A DNA stretch of 64,000 nucleotides from Lepidostoma basale (taxonomy: Eukaryota; Arthropoda; Insecta; Trichoptera; Lepidostomatidae). Of the stretch, positions 41,446-50,847 are shown piece after piece; the first letter of the stretch is position 1, and each line of letters opens with the position of its first letter. The notes beneath the pieces were generated by a model, which worked only from the letters and a program-made list of their open reading frames with translations, did not search any database and was not told where the DNA came from. The translations under genes were made by a program, and so were the position numbers. The DNA lies in contig JAHDVF020000739.1 in assembly GCA_022606425.2 (NCBI GenBank), positions 744,001-808,000 of the forward strand, written 5' to 3'.

Positions 41446-42440
41446 GCTGGCTGCGGAGCCCGCCAGGAGGTTATGGACATCGCTCCGCCGCGTCAGCTGA
41501 CGCTTTTGTTCGGACCTTTTCGGAAAATATCCCGCCCGCCTTGCCAACGTGGACTCGCTGGGATAGGTACCCGTCTAGACTCCCCCACCAGGCGCCGCCC
41601 GCCGACCTCCAAACCATTCTAGACACCTGTTCCGAACGCTTAAAAAATCTACGTCAAAAAAAAACTTTTTCATACAAAAAATCGCGACTCCGACACGCCT
41701 CAAACGCTCCACACATAGTAAGAAAAATATTTTAAAAAACGATTTTCAACTTTCAAACACTGTTCCGTTCGCGAATTCGAACTTCAAACTTTTCGCGTGG
41801 CCGCGGGAAAGCGCGCGTCAGGACGGCGACGCAGCTCGCGGTGAAATGAAAGCGGATCGCGAAAGTTCTCGGCGACTGCCGAATGCCGACTGCACACGCT
41901 GCGCGCGCAGCCATCGCGCCCGTAGCAACCACCGTCAGCTGACTGTCCCCCGCCCCGCCGCCCGCCGCGGCTGCATCGGCCGTGACATTGTCCGGGGAAC
42001 CGAATTTACGATATTTTATTCATTCGTGAATCCTTCGAATGTTTCGAAGAACGCGATCCGAAATTTGAAACGCATTCGGATTTTGACCACGCGCGCCATC
42101 CCGCGGCAGACTGCAGTTACAGACATAACCTCAAAGTTTGCAACACGCGGTCGCGAATGCGAAACAAAAGCGTGGGCAAGCGACTCGTTAGTCCGTGTTA
42201 ACAATCGACGCTTTTCCTCATAGCTCACCGTCTGTCCCAATCGGGCACGCCTGCCCCCACAGAGAATATAAAATTGAAACAGGATAAAAGTAATAATCGA
42301 ACTATTTGACAACGCTCCCGCCTACGAGCTCGCCTGCAGACCGAGCAGTGACTGCAGCGGCTCGGGAAGGTACCATTAGCCGGCCCGCGACTGCTTCTCG
42401 CGGCGGCCACATTTTCTGCTCTACATTCCTTCGCATCAGG
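41446..42440. promoter_or_regulatory. CpG-rich, repeat-free kilobase (candidate promoter or first exon)
   Basis: Many CpGs and G/C-rich runs (41446-41600, 41795-42000, 42310-42410) in otherwise AT-rich DNA. GCGTCAGCTGACGC at about 41491-41504 is a perfect 14 bp palindrome with an E-box CAGCTG, and CGTCAGCTGACTG recurs near 41934. No transposon match and no clear coding frame. It looks like a 5' end of a gene, orientation unknown. Confidence 0.4.
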
Positions 42441-42704
42441 CCGAATTTAAATTATTTTTCATTTCCCCTGCCAAATCACGAACACAACAATATTGTATCC
42501 ACTACCTTGAATGAAAAATTCAATCGAATAAAATCACAATAAGGAAAACGAGTCTGCAAAACGAAAATAAGTTTTATTTACATTTATTTAAAATTTTATT
42601 ATTATTTATTTATTTGAAAAAGTTATAAAAAAATACTGGAACATTTTATAACTTATAAAACAACATTTTATAACCAATTGAAAATGAAAAAAACAACTAA
42701 AACA
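42441..42704. other. Unassigned AT-rich spacer
   Basis: No recognisable features. Confidence 0.5.
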
Positions 42705-42895
42705 TTAAAAAATATCGGTACTAAACACATATTGAAAGCATTTTCGACGAAAGATCGCAAGAGAACCGGCATCTCTTACCTCGTTTGGCAATTCGTAATA
42801 TAATTTAAATCCTCTATAAAACATACCTTTCTCTGTACTTTCAAGTCTGGGTCTCCGGAGTCGGAATCTATCACGACCAGTTTCAGACATATTAT
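42705..42895 (-). mobile_element. L-F LINE ORF2 C-terminal fragment
   Basis: The minus strand reads RDRFRLRRPRLESTEKGMFY, RGFKLYYELPNEVRDAGSLA, IFRRKCFQYV and ends near 42705. The LR.PR...T.KGMFY.G.KLYN.LP.E....S...F.R.. pattern is the closing segment of several LINE ORF2s; clade uncertain. Confidence 0.7.
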
Positions 42896-42927
42896 AATAG
42901 ATATTACTATTATAGTATATTACATGT

Positions 42928-42985
42928 TCCACAAGTAGCGATCCATTATTTCTGCATACCCCTTCGGCGAGATGGCGTGAAACGT
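42928..42985 (+). mobile_element. L-A LINE extreme 3' stub
   Basis: AGCGATCCATTATTTCTGCA, TACCCCTTCGGCGAGATGGC and GTGA; no tail. Confidence 0.65.
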
Positions 42986-43049
42986 AGTTTGAACTTGGCT
43001 GCACTTGAACTTAGCTTAGCTTTTGTACAAGACAATAACTACCATGAGC

Positions 43050-43168
43050 AACAACCATCCGTCTCTCCGAAGAAGTAGGTAGAAAGAATGGATCTCGATT
43101 ACATTCATATATCAAGTCATGCACGCACGTCGATTTCTCCGACTCCTCACGTGGAAAAAATATTAAAT
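43050..43168 (-). mobile_element. L-A LINE 3' fragment, internally deleted
   Basis: CCATCCGTCTCTCCGAAGAA (reversed end), then ATTACATTCATATATCAAGT, CATGCACGCACGTCGATTTC: antisense of RRACMT. The middle of the last block is missing. Confidence 0.7.
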
Positions 43169-43169
43169 A

Positions 43170-43345
43170 ATAAATACGAATGAAAATGTCTGTTTTCTAG
43201 AAATTTTACTATAGTTTATGGGAACGACATATTTCGCCTTTCTAAGGCATTATCAAATATCTATTATAAAAATTATTGAAAACGGACGTTTTCTTCTGTA
43301 TTAATCAATGGAGTTTTACATCATTGATTAAGAAACAATAAATAC
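43170..43345. repeat. P1 palindromic repeat
   Basis: AAATACGAATGAAAATGTCT, GGGAACGACATATTTCGCCT, then ACGGACGTTTTCTTCTGTAT and the GAGTTTTACATCATTGATTA tail. The right inner arm is deleted. Confidence 0.7.
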
Positions 43346-43433
43346 GAAACAAAAAAAGTCACCTAATGATTTAACTGAAATCTCTTGATTGAACTTAATT
43401 TTAATAATTAATTAAATAAAACGATAAATAATT

Positions 43434-43535
43434 TTTTTTAAATGTTGCAGCTCACTGCCATCTTCTTGTCTGATCATCAAAAGACGGCAAAAAGCTGCCG
43501 AAACCGGTCGAAGTCCTAAACCTAAGTGGAATTTA
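43434..43535 (+). repeat. H-type motif (ACCGGT variant)
   Basis: CTGATCA, a hairpin GACGGCAAAAAGCTGCC, GAAAC, CGGTC. The core is close to CTGANGA but has C for G at the sixth base. GAAACCGGTCGAAGTCCTA links it to 33091 and 43897. Confidence 0.55.
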
Positions 43536-43734
43536 ACTAAATACGAGTATATACAAAAAATAAAATTTTGAATTATTTTTATTAATTATTGTTTTACGAG
43601 AATTTAATAAAATTTTGTTTTCTTTTTTAATTTTTATTATTTAAAATGAGCTTCTACCATGAAATGTCAAATAACAACATTAATAATAAAAGGATTGAAT
43701 TAAACACTTTGTATAAAACCACTTTATTTTGTGT

Positions 43735-43800
43735 AAGGAGCGCCAACCGGTTTCACTCTCTAACGAGCTTCATCAGGGCTATCACAACCTGAAAAAAAAC
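43735..43800 (-). repeat. H-type motif with intact CTGATGA core
   Basis: Minus strand: AGCC-CTGATGA (43770-43776), extra A, GCTC-GTTA-GAG, GAAAC (43750-43754), CG, GTT, GGCGCT. Helix I AGCC/GGC can pair. A decayed copy lies at 19906-19990. Confidence 0.6.
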
Positions 43801-43839
43801 GATGTTTTCTTGTATTAACCCCTCTCCTTGTTGTCTTTA

Positions 43840-43950
43840 TTTTGACTTCCAGTTTTGCCAGGTTCACTGACATCGACAGTCAGATCATCCACTACACCAG
43901 TCTGTCGATGCCAGCGAGCCTGGCGAAACCGGTCGCTGTCAAAAACAAAG
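43840..43950. repeat. H-type element with inverted arms (ACCGGT variant)
   Basis: The minus arm 43848-43885 (CTGTCGATGTCAGTGAACCT, GGCAAAACTGG) and plus arm 43901-43945 (CTGTCGATGCCAGCGAGCCT, GGCGAAACCGGTCGC) face each other across about 20 bp. The plus arm equals 33091-33140. Confidence 0.6.
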
Positions 43951-44064
43951 GCAAAAAGTGGAAATAGTTATTAAAAAACATTGTTTTGTTTAATTGTTAT
44001 CACATTTAAAATCTTATTCTTAATGGCCATTAAGAGTAAGACCAATAATAACATATGGCGTCGA

Positions 44065-44395
44065 AGCAAGGGCAGACACAGTAAGGACCAAACAAGTTTT
44101 GAGGACTTCCGAAATGAAGACAGCCAAGACATTGAGAGATCGCGTGAGGAACTCCAGAATAATAGAGATATGTGAGGTTGAGGATATTATAAGATTGAGC
44201 AGATAGCGAAAAGGGGACTGATTCAAAGAATGGACACCACCAGACTCCCTTATATTGCATTACATAATCAGCCTCATAGAACTCGTCCTCGTGGAAGACC
44301 CCCTTAAAGATGGAAGGACAGCTGGGAATCTACCTCACAGAAGGAGCAACACTCTAGATAACAGACCATATAGGTCTTCAACAAGGAAGAAGACA
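44065..44395 (+). mobile_element. L-D LINE post-RT fragment
   Basis: Plus frame: RADTVRTKQVLRTSEMKTAK, TLRDRVRNSRIIEICEVEDI, IR, then in other frames RLIQRMDTTRLPYIALHN, RPRGRPPL.RWKDSWESTSQK. The KTLRDRVRN...I.....V.DV..W block and GRPP.RW.DSW.STSQ end define L-D. Frameshifted. Confidence 0.82.
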
Positions 44396-44679
44396 TTAAA
44401 ATACGTCAAGCAAATTTGAAATAAATCACTATTTGGGTGAAGTGAATGTCATGTTGGTTATGACATTGTTTATTAAGGTTTCATTGTTCCAAACAAAAGA
44501 ACATCATGCGTTATAATGGGCACCCTATCAAATGGTCATCGTGCTTCATATGAGATGTAAAATCACAGGACCAAGTATCGGACAAAGGTGTTCCTTCTGC
44601 CGAGTATTTCGAACAAAGGCGGACGAGAATGATCGCACACCAGACCGACGTATTGTCTGGGAAATCTACACTAACACAC

Positions 44680-44745
44680 CATCTTCTTCTTCTTCAGTCT
44701 TCATACTTCCACTGCTGGATATAGGCCTTTTCCATTTTCTTCTAT
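44680..44745 (-). mobile_element. RTE LINE 3' stub
   Basis: Minus strand: GKGLYPAVEV / AYIQQWKYED-type end followed by GAAGAAGAAG. Less than 70 bp remain. Confidence 0.6.
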
Positions 44746-44751
44746 ATACCA

Positions 44752-45205
44752 TATGGAAAATAATCAAAGGATCGTTAAGATGGTTTGTACTGATGGAAAG
44801 AATGAATGAAAAAAGAAACAAACAAAACAAACTCTCTAGATTCCTCCACATTCATACAACGAGTCATACACGCACGTCGATTCCTCCGACTTCTAACATG
44901 ACCAACCTTTAAAATTTGATTAATTTGGAAAGAATGAATGAAGAAAGAATGGTAAAAAAGGTATGTTATCGATGTAATTGGAACTAGAAATAGAGGAAGA
45001 CCGAAGAAAACGTGGCATGATCAAATAAATCAAATATTTATGTCGGCCACGTGAGGAGTCAGAGAAATCAACGCGCGTGCATGTCACGATGTATGAATGT
45101 GGAAGCGAGAGAAATATGCCAGGAAAGAGAAGTGTTGCGGTCCATTCTTTCTGCCTACCGCTACGGAGAGTCGGCGTGATGGTTAGTTAGTTAGTTAGTT
45201 TTTTT
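44752..45205. mobile_element. Three L-A fragments in alternating orientation
   Basis: 44752-44820 plus (IIKGSLRWFVLMERMNEKR), 44821-44930 minus (antisense of IKGWSC.KSEESTCVYDSLYECGG text), 44931-45205 plus (ERMNEERMVKK, RGRPKKTWHDQINQIFMSAT, GGAGAGTCGGCGTGATGG with a (GTTA)4 tail). The plus pieces form one copy in which a minus piece of another copy lies between MERMNE and its repeat. Confidence 0.82.
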
Positions 45206-45334
45206 TTACCATATACACAAATTATATATTATATTAACGACGAATTTAATAAGTAAATTTAAACCATTTTTTTTCGTTTTTATGTTTACTTTTCTCGACA
45301 TGTTTCGTAGGCTGTATACCTTCCTTATCGATAT

Positions 45335-45775
45335 TAACACGCATACGTGTCATGCACGCACGTCGATTTCTCCAACTCCCCACGTGGCCGACATTCCATG
45401 TTTGATTTATCTGATCATGCCACGTTTTCCTCGGTCTTCCTCTCTTTCTGATACGTTTACAACGCTGAAATATATGTTCTAATCATCCTTTCTTCCTTTA
45501 TTCCATGTGTCCAAACCATCTTGATGATCCTTTCATTATTTTGTTCATAACACTTTCATTCTCAGTGCATTCACTTATAATATTATATTTTCATTCGACA
45601 CTCTAGATTCACAGATTTTCCACACATTCGTATAAGAGGTCTCATTTCTTCCTTATATATTTTACTTTCATCTTTTGTTTGCCAGTTCCATCCTTCACTT
45701 CCATACAAAAGCGTTGGTACAAGAACACTGTTGTATTCTGCCATTTTAGCTTTTTGAATAGACTTGTATTATATT
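45335..45775 (-). mobile_element. L-A LINE internal fragment without 3' end
   Basis: Antisense of RRACMT, GRPRKTWHDQINQTWNVGHV, GHMEERKKG, MNKIMKGSSRWF, MRPLIRMCGKS, LMYGSEGWNWQT and KKAKMAEYNSVLVPT. It lacks the last ~35 residues and tail, as at 17445. Confidence 0.82.
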
Positions 45776-45796
45776 TAAGATTTGTATTTATTTTTT

Positions 45797-45975
45797 ATTT
45801 ATACATAATACACAAATGAGACATAACAAACGAAAAACATTTAGACGACTCATTTGAACACAAAACGGTGTTGCAAAGATAAGACAAAGATAAAACAACA
45901 TGAAACCAAAAAATCGTATATATCAGAAGGAACCCAAATATGTCGACGTCAGTGAGGCAGTATTCTTTCCAGAAT
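45797..45975. repeat. 180 bp repeat (also at 18738)
   Basis: AATACACAAATGAGACATAA, CAAACGAAAAACATTTAGAC to GTCGACGTCAGTGAGGCAGT. Closely matches 18738-18915 in the same orientation, with a 12 bp AAGATAAGACAAAG expansion. At 45988-46012 part of its end returns inverted (TACTGCCTCACTGAC). Confidence 0.75.
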
Positions 45976-46267
45976 TTATAATATATTTTTTATGAATACT
46001 GCCTCACTGACACTGAAAATGTCCAAATCCGAGACGATTAGATTCAACGTCCGAATTGTTCTTCCTACTGGCATCACCAGATGACAAATGTAAGTGCGCC
46101 GTTTATTTTCTGATTGAATAAAGTGAATCCACGATTACACTATTAAAATACTCATTTTATCGAAATGCTTTTCAAGTCGTATTGTTCATGTTTCTATATG
46201 TATACAAAAATTAAGGGTCCTCTTCTTCTTCTATTCTTGAACTCAATGGTATTTTTTTTACTGTTCA
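45976..46267. other. Unassigned spacer
   Basis: No recognisable features. Confidence 0.45.
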
Positions 46268-46425
46268 TAAATTTCTTCTTCTGATTGTAGATCTTGCGAT
46301 ATCAACTTTCTTCCCGTGATGAAGACGACCAGCCTTCTCTCCATCTATTTGGTGGTCGTCCTGGTGGTCGACGGCCCTCTGGAGTCTCGTGCATCACGAT
46401 ATTAAGAATTCTCGTATCAATTTTC
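46268..46425 (-). mobile_element. L-D LINE C-terminal fragment
   Basis: Minus strand: IRILNIVMHETPEGRRPPGR, PPNRWREGWSSSSREES. Matches L-D ends. Confidence 0.72.
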
Positions 46426-46928
46426 TGTCCCCAATTAATTTAATTTCTTCTTTATTCTGCATGTCACAGTCAAATTATTATTATGAATGTTTCTTTTCTA
46501 TCTCACGTACGTAATTTATATTTTCTATTGTGTTATCACTTTTCTCGTTTTTGTGTTTTGCCTTTATAATTATGTTAGTTGTCTGTTCGTGTGTGCAAAT
46601 ATTAATTACCTTTGTAACTAAACATGTCATTTTTTGGCCAAAAAAAAATGGCAAAAGCCCTTGCGGCGTTTATGTCAAAATAAATATTATATTACTTTCG
46701 TGAAGGTACATACTTTTTGTTTTATACGTCAGAGTTTTAATTATAGAATAATATGATATCAATTTTTAAGGTTCATTTTCGTTTGGCAAAGACGCTTCTC
46801 TATCTTTCCCGAGATATCTATGGAAAAATCTATGGATTGTAGCAAACTATCAACATGGATGAAGCTTGGTTTGCAGTTCGATGAAACACGCTCAGTATTT
46901 TACAGTGTTTCTTCTTCTTTTTCCTCTT
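46426..46928. other. Unassigned AT-rich stretch
   Basis: No recognisable features. Confidence 0.5.
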
Positions 46929-47245
46929 AGTTTAGGTCGTATGACCTGTTTGTGACGGTGGGCTGTCCTGGGATGACGACGTCCAGCCATCTCTCCATCT
47001 CTTCGGCAGCCTTCCTGGTAATCTCTTGCTGCTTGGGTTTTCATCTTTAACAATTTTTGCAATTCTTGTATTCTCCATGTGGTCCATTTGGTCTCTCCAA
47101 AAGCGCAGCCTGCTTCTTCCCCATCTCACTATGTCCTCAACACCACAGGCAGACCTTATCGTTTAATTTCTGATCCGATCTCTGAGGGTTTTGTCTGCGA
47201 TGGAGCGTAGGGTTCGCATTACTGCCACTCTAAGAAGGTTTTTAG
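46929..47245 (-). mobile_element. L-D LINE post-RT fragment
   Basis: The minus strand reads VAVMRTLRSIADKTLRDRIR, then ACGVEDIVRWGRSRLRFWRD, QMDHMENTRIAKIVKDENPS, SKRLPGRLPKRWRDGWTSSS, QDSPPSQTGHTT. The last ~65 residues are open (47129-46932). It is the clearest L-D C-terminus in the window. Confidence 0.85.
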
Positions 47246-47704
47246 TTATATTGGTATCGGCACTATTTTAAAGTGATTTTAAATAATACAAGTAAACAAC
47301 CATATCAACGCGTGGCCGGGTAGAGCAAATGAATCTTTGTTCTTCTCAGCCAAATGTTGATCTTGTGTTGTTAGCGCGCAATATTCGCCGAACTGAAATC
47401 ATGCGGCTGAGCTACTCGTAGATGACGTCACGAGTGACTGAACCCGTACATGACTATGCAGCAGGGAATATGACTCACTTGATTAGTAATCGTCATCTAG
47501 CGCCTGCTACCCAGCTCCAACTATCGCCAGCCAGTTCGCTCTGTGCTCAAAATATCCACAGTACCATATGATAATATGACATATAACTGACTTATTTACT
47601 AACCATCACGCATCACTATCATGTTTCTAATGCCGACCCTTATAATATAATAATAATAAATTGGATTTATTATTATTATTATAACAAAGTAATAATAATA
47701 AATT
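47246..47704. other. Unassigned spacer with AT repeats
   Basis: 47640-47704 is (AATAAT)-rich. 47588-47618 may be an L-A end stub (ACTAACCATCACGC). The rest is unrecognised. Confidence 0.45.
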
Positions 47705-48435
47705 GGATTGGAAATTAACATGTCCAAGACAGTAGACCTACCACACACACAGTGTCCACAAATGACTCCACCCTAATCTTGCTCCGCGGTGTGCCCCTTG
47801 TGACCACGACCAGGTTTTGCTACCTCGGTAGTATGATAGCAGGCTCGGGAGGCACGGAGGAAGATGTAGCCAGAAGACTCAACAAGGCTAGGAGAGCTTT
47901 CGCTATACTTCGCCCTGTATGGCGTTCCAGTATCATTTCGAGAAAGCTCAAGCTCCAAACATTCAGCAGTAGCGTTAAAAGCGAACTGCTGTACGGATGT
48001 GAGACTTGGAAATCTACCGCGGACGTTATTGTAAAACTCCAGGTGTTTATAAACAATATTGTGCCTTCGCTCAATATTCAAAATCTATTGGCCCCAAACA
48101 GTGTCAAATGCCGTTCTCTGGACCATGGTAGGCGAAAAGCCAATTAGAGAACAAGTCGCTAGACGCAAATGGCAGTGGATAGGTCACACTCTGAGACGGA
48201 ACCCAGACTGCATCGCTCAGGGCGCACTAGACTGGTCCCCTATGGGGGGAAAGAGGAAGCGAGGCAGACCTAGAGCCACCTGAAGAAGAGCCCTGCAGGA
48301 CGAGTTTAAGGCAGCGGGCCTCACTTGGGATGATGTTTGGCATCAGGCATGCGATAGAGTCGGGTGGAGAAGGTTCCTTAAGGCCCTATGCATCACGGAG
48401 GTGTGACAGGACAAGAAGAAGAAGAAGAAGAAAGA
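47705..48435 (+). mobile_element. L-E LINE ORF2 C-terminal region with (AAG)n tail
   Basis: Plus frames: LEINMSKTVDL, then VPLVTTTRFCYLGSMIAGSG, GTEEDVARRLNKARRAFAIL, RPVWRSSIISRKLKLQTFSS, SVKSELLYGCETWKST. A frameshift follows near 48070. Then VARRKWQWIGHTLRRNPDCI, AQGALDWSPMGGKRKRGRPR, a stop, RALQDEFKAAGLTWDDVWHQ, ACDRVGWRRFLKAL and a stop before GACAAGAAGAAGAAGAAG. It spans the end of the RT region (FCYLG) to the true 3' end, about 240 codons. Confidence 0.9.
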
Positions 48436-48512
48436 GCGCCATTTTCATGAATTATTCATCTCAAGGGTGCTGTAGAAAATGCTCCGTTTTATGAACTAGT
48501 TAAAAAAATAAA
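48436..48512. repeat. Small inverted-pair repeat with 53852
   Basis: AGAGCGCCATTTTCATGAAT, TCATCTCAAGGGTGCTGTAG, CGTTTTATGAACTAGTTA is the reverse complement of 53852-53918 with a few changes. Function unknown. Confidence 0.65.
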
Positions 48513-48561
48513 CATATTTAGTATGAGTGCTGCACCCAACGCAGTCGATCAACCCTTCTTA

Positions 48562-48785
48562 TCAGGAAAGGATAATTTTGAAATGGTGAGTTTTGAGTCT
48601 TGATCTAAACTCTGACTGATTCTCAGTGCACTTAAGGTCTGCTGGAAGATTGTTCCAGGCTGAAGGGCCGGCTACCGCGAAGGCTCGGTCGCCAAAGTTT
48701 GTGCTAGGACAGCGTTTTGGCACAGTCAATCTACCGATCGCAGAAGTCTTAGCTGATGGCAATGTAGACTGTCTGTCATTCAGGT
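48562..48785 (-). mobile_element. L-G LINE ORF2 C-terminal fragment
   Basis: Minus strand: DRQSTLPSAKTSAIGRLTVP, KRCPSTNFGDRAFAVAGPSA, WNNLPADLKCTENQSEFRSR, LKTHHF. The FGDRAF..AGP..WN.LP.......S...FK..LKT.LF signature ends many CR1-like LINE ORF2s. The stop lies near 48562. Confidence 0.85.
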
Positions 48786-48789
48786 ATCT

Positions 48790-48876
48790 TATGTATGGAA
48801 TATAAGCTTGGAGTTGGCAGAAGAAGGATAAAAATAGCATAAATGCCATAGAAATAAGATCACTAAGAAGAATATG
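48790..48876 (+). mobile_element. L-A LINE internal fragment
   Basis: MYGI.AWSWQKKDKNSINAI, EIRSLRRIW; joined head-on to L-G upstream and to L-B downstream. Confidence 0.75.
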
Positions 48877-49355
48877 GTAGAGTATGGTAGTTATCCGTGG
48901 CTCTATCCCACGGCATTTCTGTTAAGAATGCTTAGAACCAATTGTTTACAGCTTCGAAGATGTGGGCATCTCATTACCCATTTCTTTAAATTAATCAGGG
49001 GATATTTCGAGAACTCGGCCGTGCTAGAGGATGTTGGGCTTTTTGTTCCTGATAGATTTCTCCGACAGCGACAACACAGATTGTTTTACCTACCGGCTAC
49101 TAGAACCAATCTGCCTCTGGTGACACCAGTGGGAAGAGCAATTAGTCTGCTGAATGCGGTCTCCTCGGAGAGCGACGTCTTTCATATTAGTGAAGGTACG
49201 TTCAGGAGACAAATACTCTTGACTTTAGAAAGTATCTTGTCTTCCTAATGTCAAACCAACTCAAATGCGTTCCTAGTACCTTAAACATTTTCCTGTTTGT
49301 AATATCTTTAGAGTTAATAAACTACAATAATTTGATTTTATTTGATTTGATTTGA
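48877..49355 (+). mobile_element. L-B Jockey-like LINE C-terminus with 3' UTR
   Basis: Open frame to 49248: EYGSYPWLYPTAFLLRMLRT, NCLQLRRCGHLITHFFKLIR, GYFENSAVLEDVGLFVPDRF, LRQRQHRLFYLPATRTNLPL, VTPVGRAISLLNAVSSESDV, FHISEGTFRRQILLTLESIL, SS. The 3' UTR (CTAATGTCAAACCAACTCAA ... TAATATCTTTAGAGTTAATA) ends in TTTGAT repeats. Best L-B copy here; 5'-truncated. Confidence 0.9.
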
Positions 49356-49365
49356 ATATGTGGAT

Positions 49366-49510
49366 AAACATTGTACGATAGAATACCTAATGAAGAAGTA
49401 CGAAAGGAATGTAAGGCGGATGAATGCATCCAAAAAAATTAAGAATGGGCACTAAGATGGTTTGGACATATAGAATGAATGGATGAGAGAAGAATGGTTA
49501 AAAATATATA
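49366..49510 (+). mobile_element. L-A LINE internal fragment, decayed
   Basis: YDRIPNEEVRKECKADECIQ, ALRWFGHI, MDERRMVKN. GGHIRSR subfamily; the last ~70 residues are missing. Confidence 0.75.
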
Positions 49511-49582
49511 TTCTTACTTTCGTATGAAGCACTTAATTTGTGGTGTGACATTATCAAATATAATAATAATACATTAAAAGTG

Positions 49583-49985
49583 AACTGGCAAAAGAAGGAT
49601 GAAAGTAAAACAAATGCATTAGAAATGAGATCTCTTAGACGAATGTGTGGATACTCTGTGTATGATAGAGTGTCGAATGAAAATATGGTGGTGTTATAAA
49701 CAAAATAATGATAGGATCATTAAGATGGTTTGGATATATGGAAAGAATGAATGAAGAAAGAATGGTAAAAAAATTATATTTTAACGATGTAAATAAAATC
49801 AGAAACAGAGGAAGACCGAGGAAAACGTGGCACGATCAAATAAATCAAATATTAAATGTCGGCCACGTGAGGAGTCGGAAAAATCGACGCGCGTACATGA
49901 CACGATGTATGAATGTTGAGGAAGCGAGAAAAATATGTCAGGGGAGAAAAGTGTGGCAGTCAGTTAGTTAGTTAATTAGTTATAA
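49583..49985 (+). mobile_element. L-A LINE 3' fragment
   Basis: NWQKKDESKTNALEMRSLRR, MCGYSVYDRVSNENM, a short deletion, then an open frame MIGSLRWFGYMERMNEERMV, KKLYFNDVNKIRNRGRPRKT, WHDQINQILNVGHVRSRKNR, RAYMTRCMNVEEARKICQGR. The end jumps from GTGTGGCAGTC straight to GTTAGTTAGTTA, deleting the last ~15 residues. Confidence 0.87.
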
Positions 49986-50035
49986 TATTACACACTTGCT
50001 CCGGCGGGAGCGAAACCGGTTGATTGTAGTAAAGA
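49986..50035 (+). repeat. H-type motif (ACCGGT variant), partial
   Basis: CTTGCTCCGGCGGGAGCGAA, ACCGGTTGATTGT: hairpin GCTCC-GGCG-GGAGC, GAAAC, CGGTT. The upstream core is lost. Confidence 0.5.
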
Positions 50036-50049
50036 ATAAAGTTCGTTTT

Positions 50050-50281
50050 TTGAATGTATACAAATACTTGTAGACAAATACTGGATTTTACCCATTGCGG
50101 GTTAATCATACACTAGCGCCATCTATTAAGATTAGATGTAAGAAGGGCGGAATGGGGAATGTTGTATTACATAAAGCGATCGCTTAACCCAACCAATGAC
50201 AGGTCATAAGTCCTGTAAACGCCTCGACCACCACATTTCCAAAAAAAAGTTTACACCTTTGTCTCTATTGAGATACAATTA
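50050..50281 (+). repeat. R repeat, short form
   Basis: ATACTGGATTTTACCCATTG, GCGCCATCTATTAAGATTAG, AACCCAACCAATGACAGGTC, GTCTCTATTGAGATACAATT; lacks the ~110 bp middle of 28400-28746. Confidence 0.7.
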
Positions 50282-50309
50282 ATCCTTAAAAGAATAAAGT
50301 GGTTGAAAT

Positions 50310-50555
50310 ATAATACAATTTTTACTTGTGTGAATGAAAAAAGAAGTCGAGGAAGGCCAAGAAAGACATGGCATGACCGAATTCATCAGTTGCTGAAAGA
50401 CGACCATGTTCGAAGTAGGAACAATCGACAAGCGTGCATGTCGCGGTGTGTGAATGTAGAAGAGGCGCGAGAGTCTCAAGATAGAACAGTAGCGGTTCAT
50501 CCTCTATGCCTACCCCTCCGGGGCAACGACGTGATGGTTAGTTAGTTAGATGTTT
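50310..50555 (+). mobile_element. L-A LINE 3' fragment (HVRSRNNR subfamily)
   Basis: Open frame: NEKRSRGRPRKTWHDRIHQL, LKDDHVRSRNNRQACMSRCV, NVEEARE, then a 1-base loss shifts the frame before SQDRTVAVHPLCLPLRGND. It ends ACGTGATGG with a GTTA tail. Confidence 0.85.
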
Positions 50556-50847
50556 ATAAATTAATTCGATACGAATTCTTCACAATAATTGACAACCATT
50601 GTACGCAAGATTTTTCCACACTTTATATTTTTTTCATAGCTCTGTAAATACATACAAGTACGAAGGTCGACTGAAATATTTCCGGAATGTCTGTTAAGTG
50701 GGGTACTTTAATAACAATTATTTTAATATTGGCAACACTTTATGTAATTCACGGCTAACTTCAAATCGATCTGTCAGATTGTTTTAGCACACTTCGCAGT
50801 GTGGTTATGTACCTTTTTAATTACGGAAAAAAATAACGACAACAACA
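50556..50847. other. Unassigned spacer
   Basis: No recognisable features. Confidence 0.5.

Noticed and set aside
41846..42223. 125-residue plus ORF in the CpG-rich region
   Set aside because: Arg-rich text without domain, with a competing 98-residue minus ORF; typical of high-CpG non-coding DNA. I keep the region only as a possible promoter.
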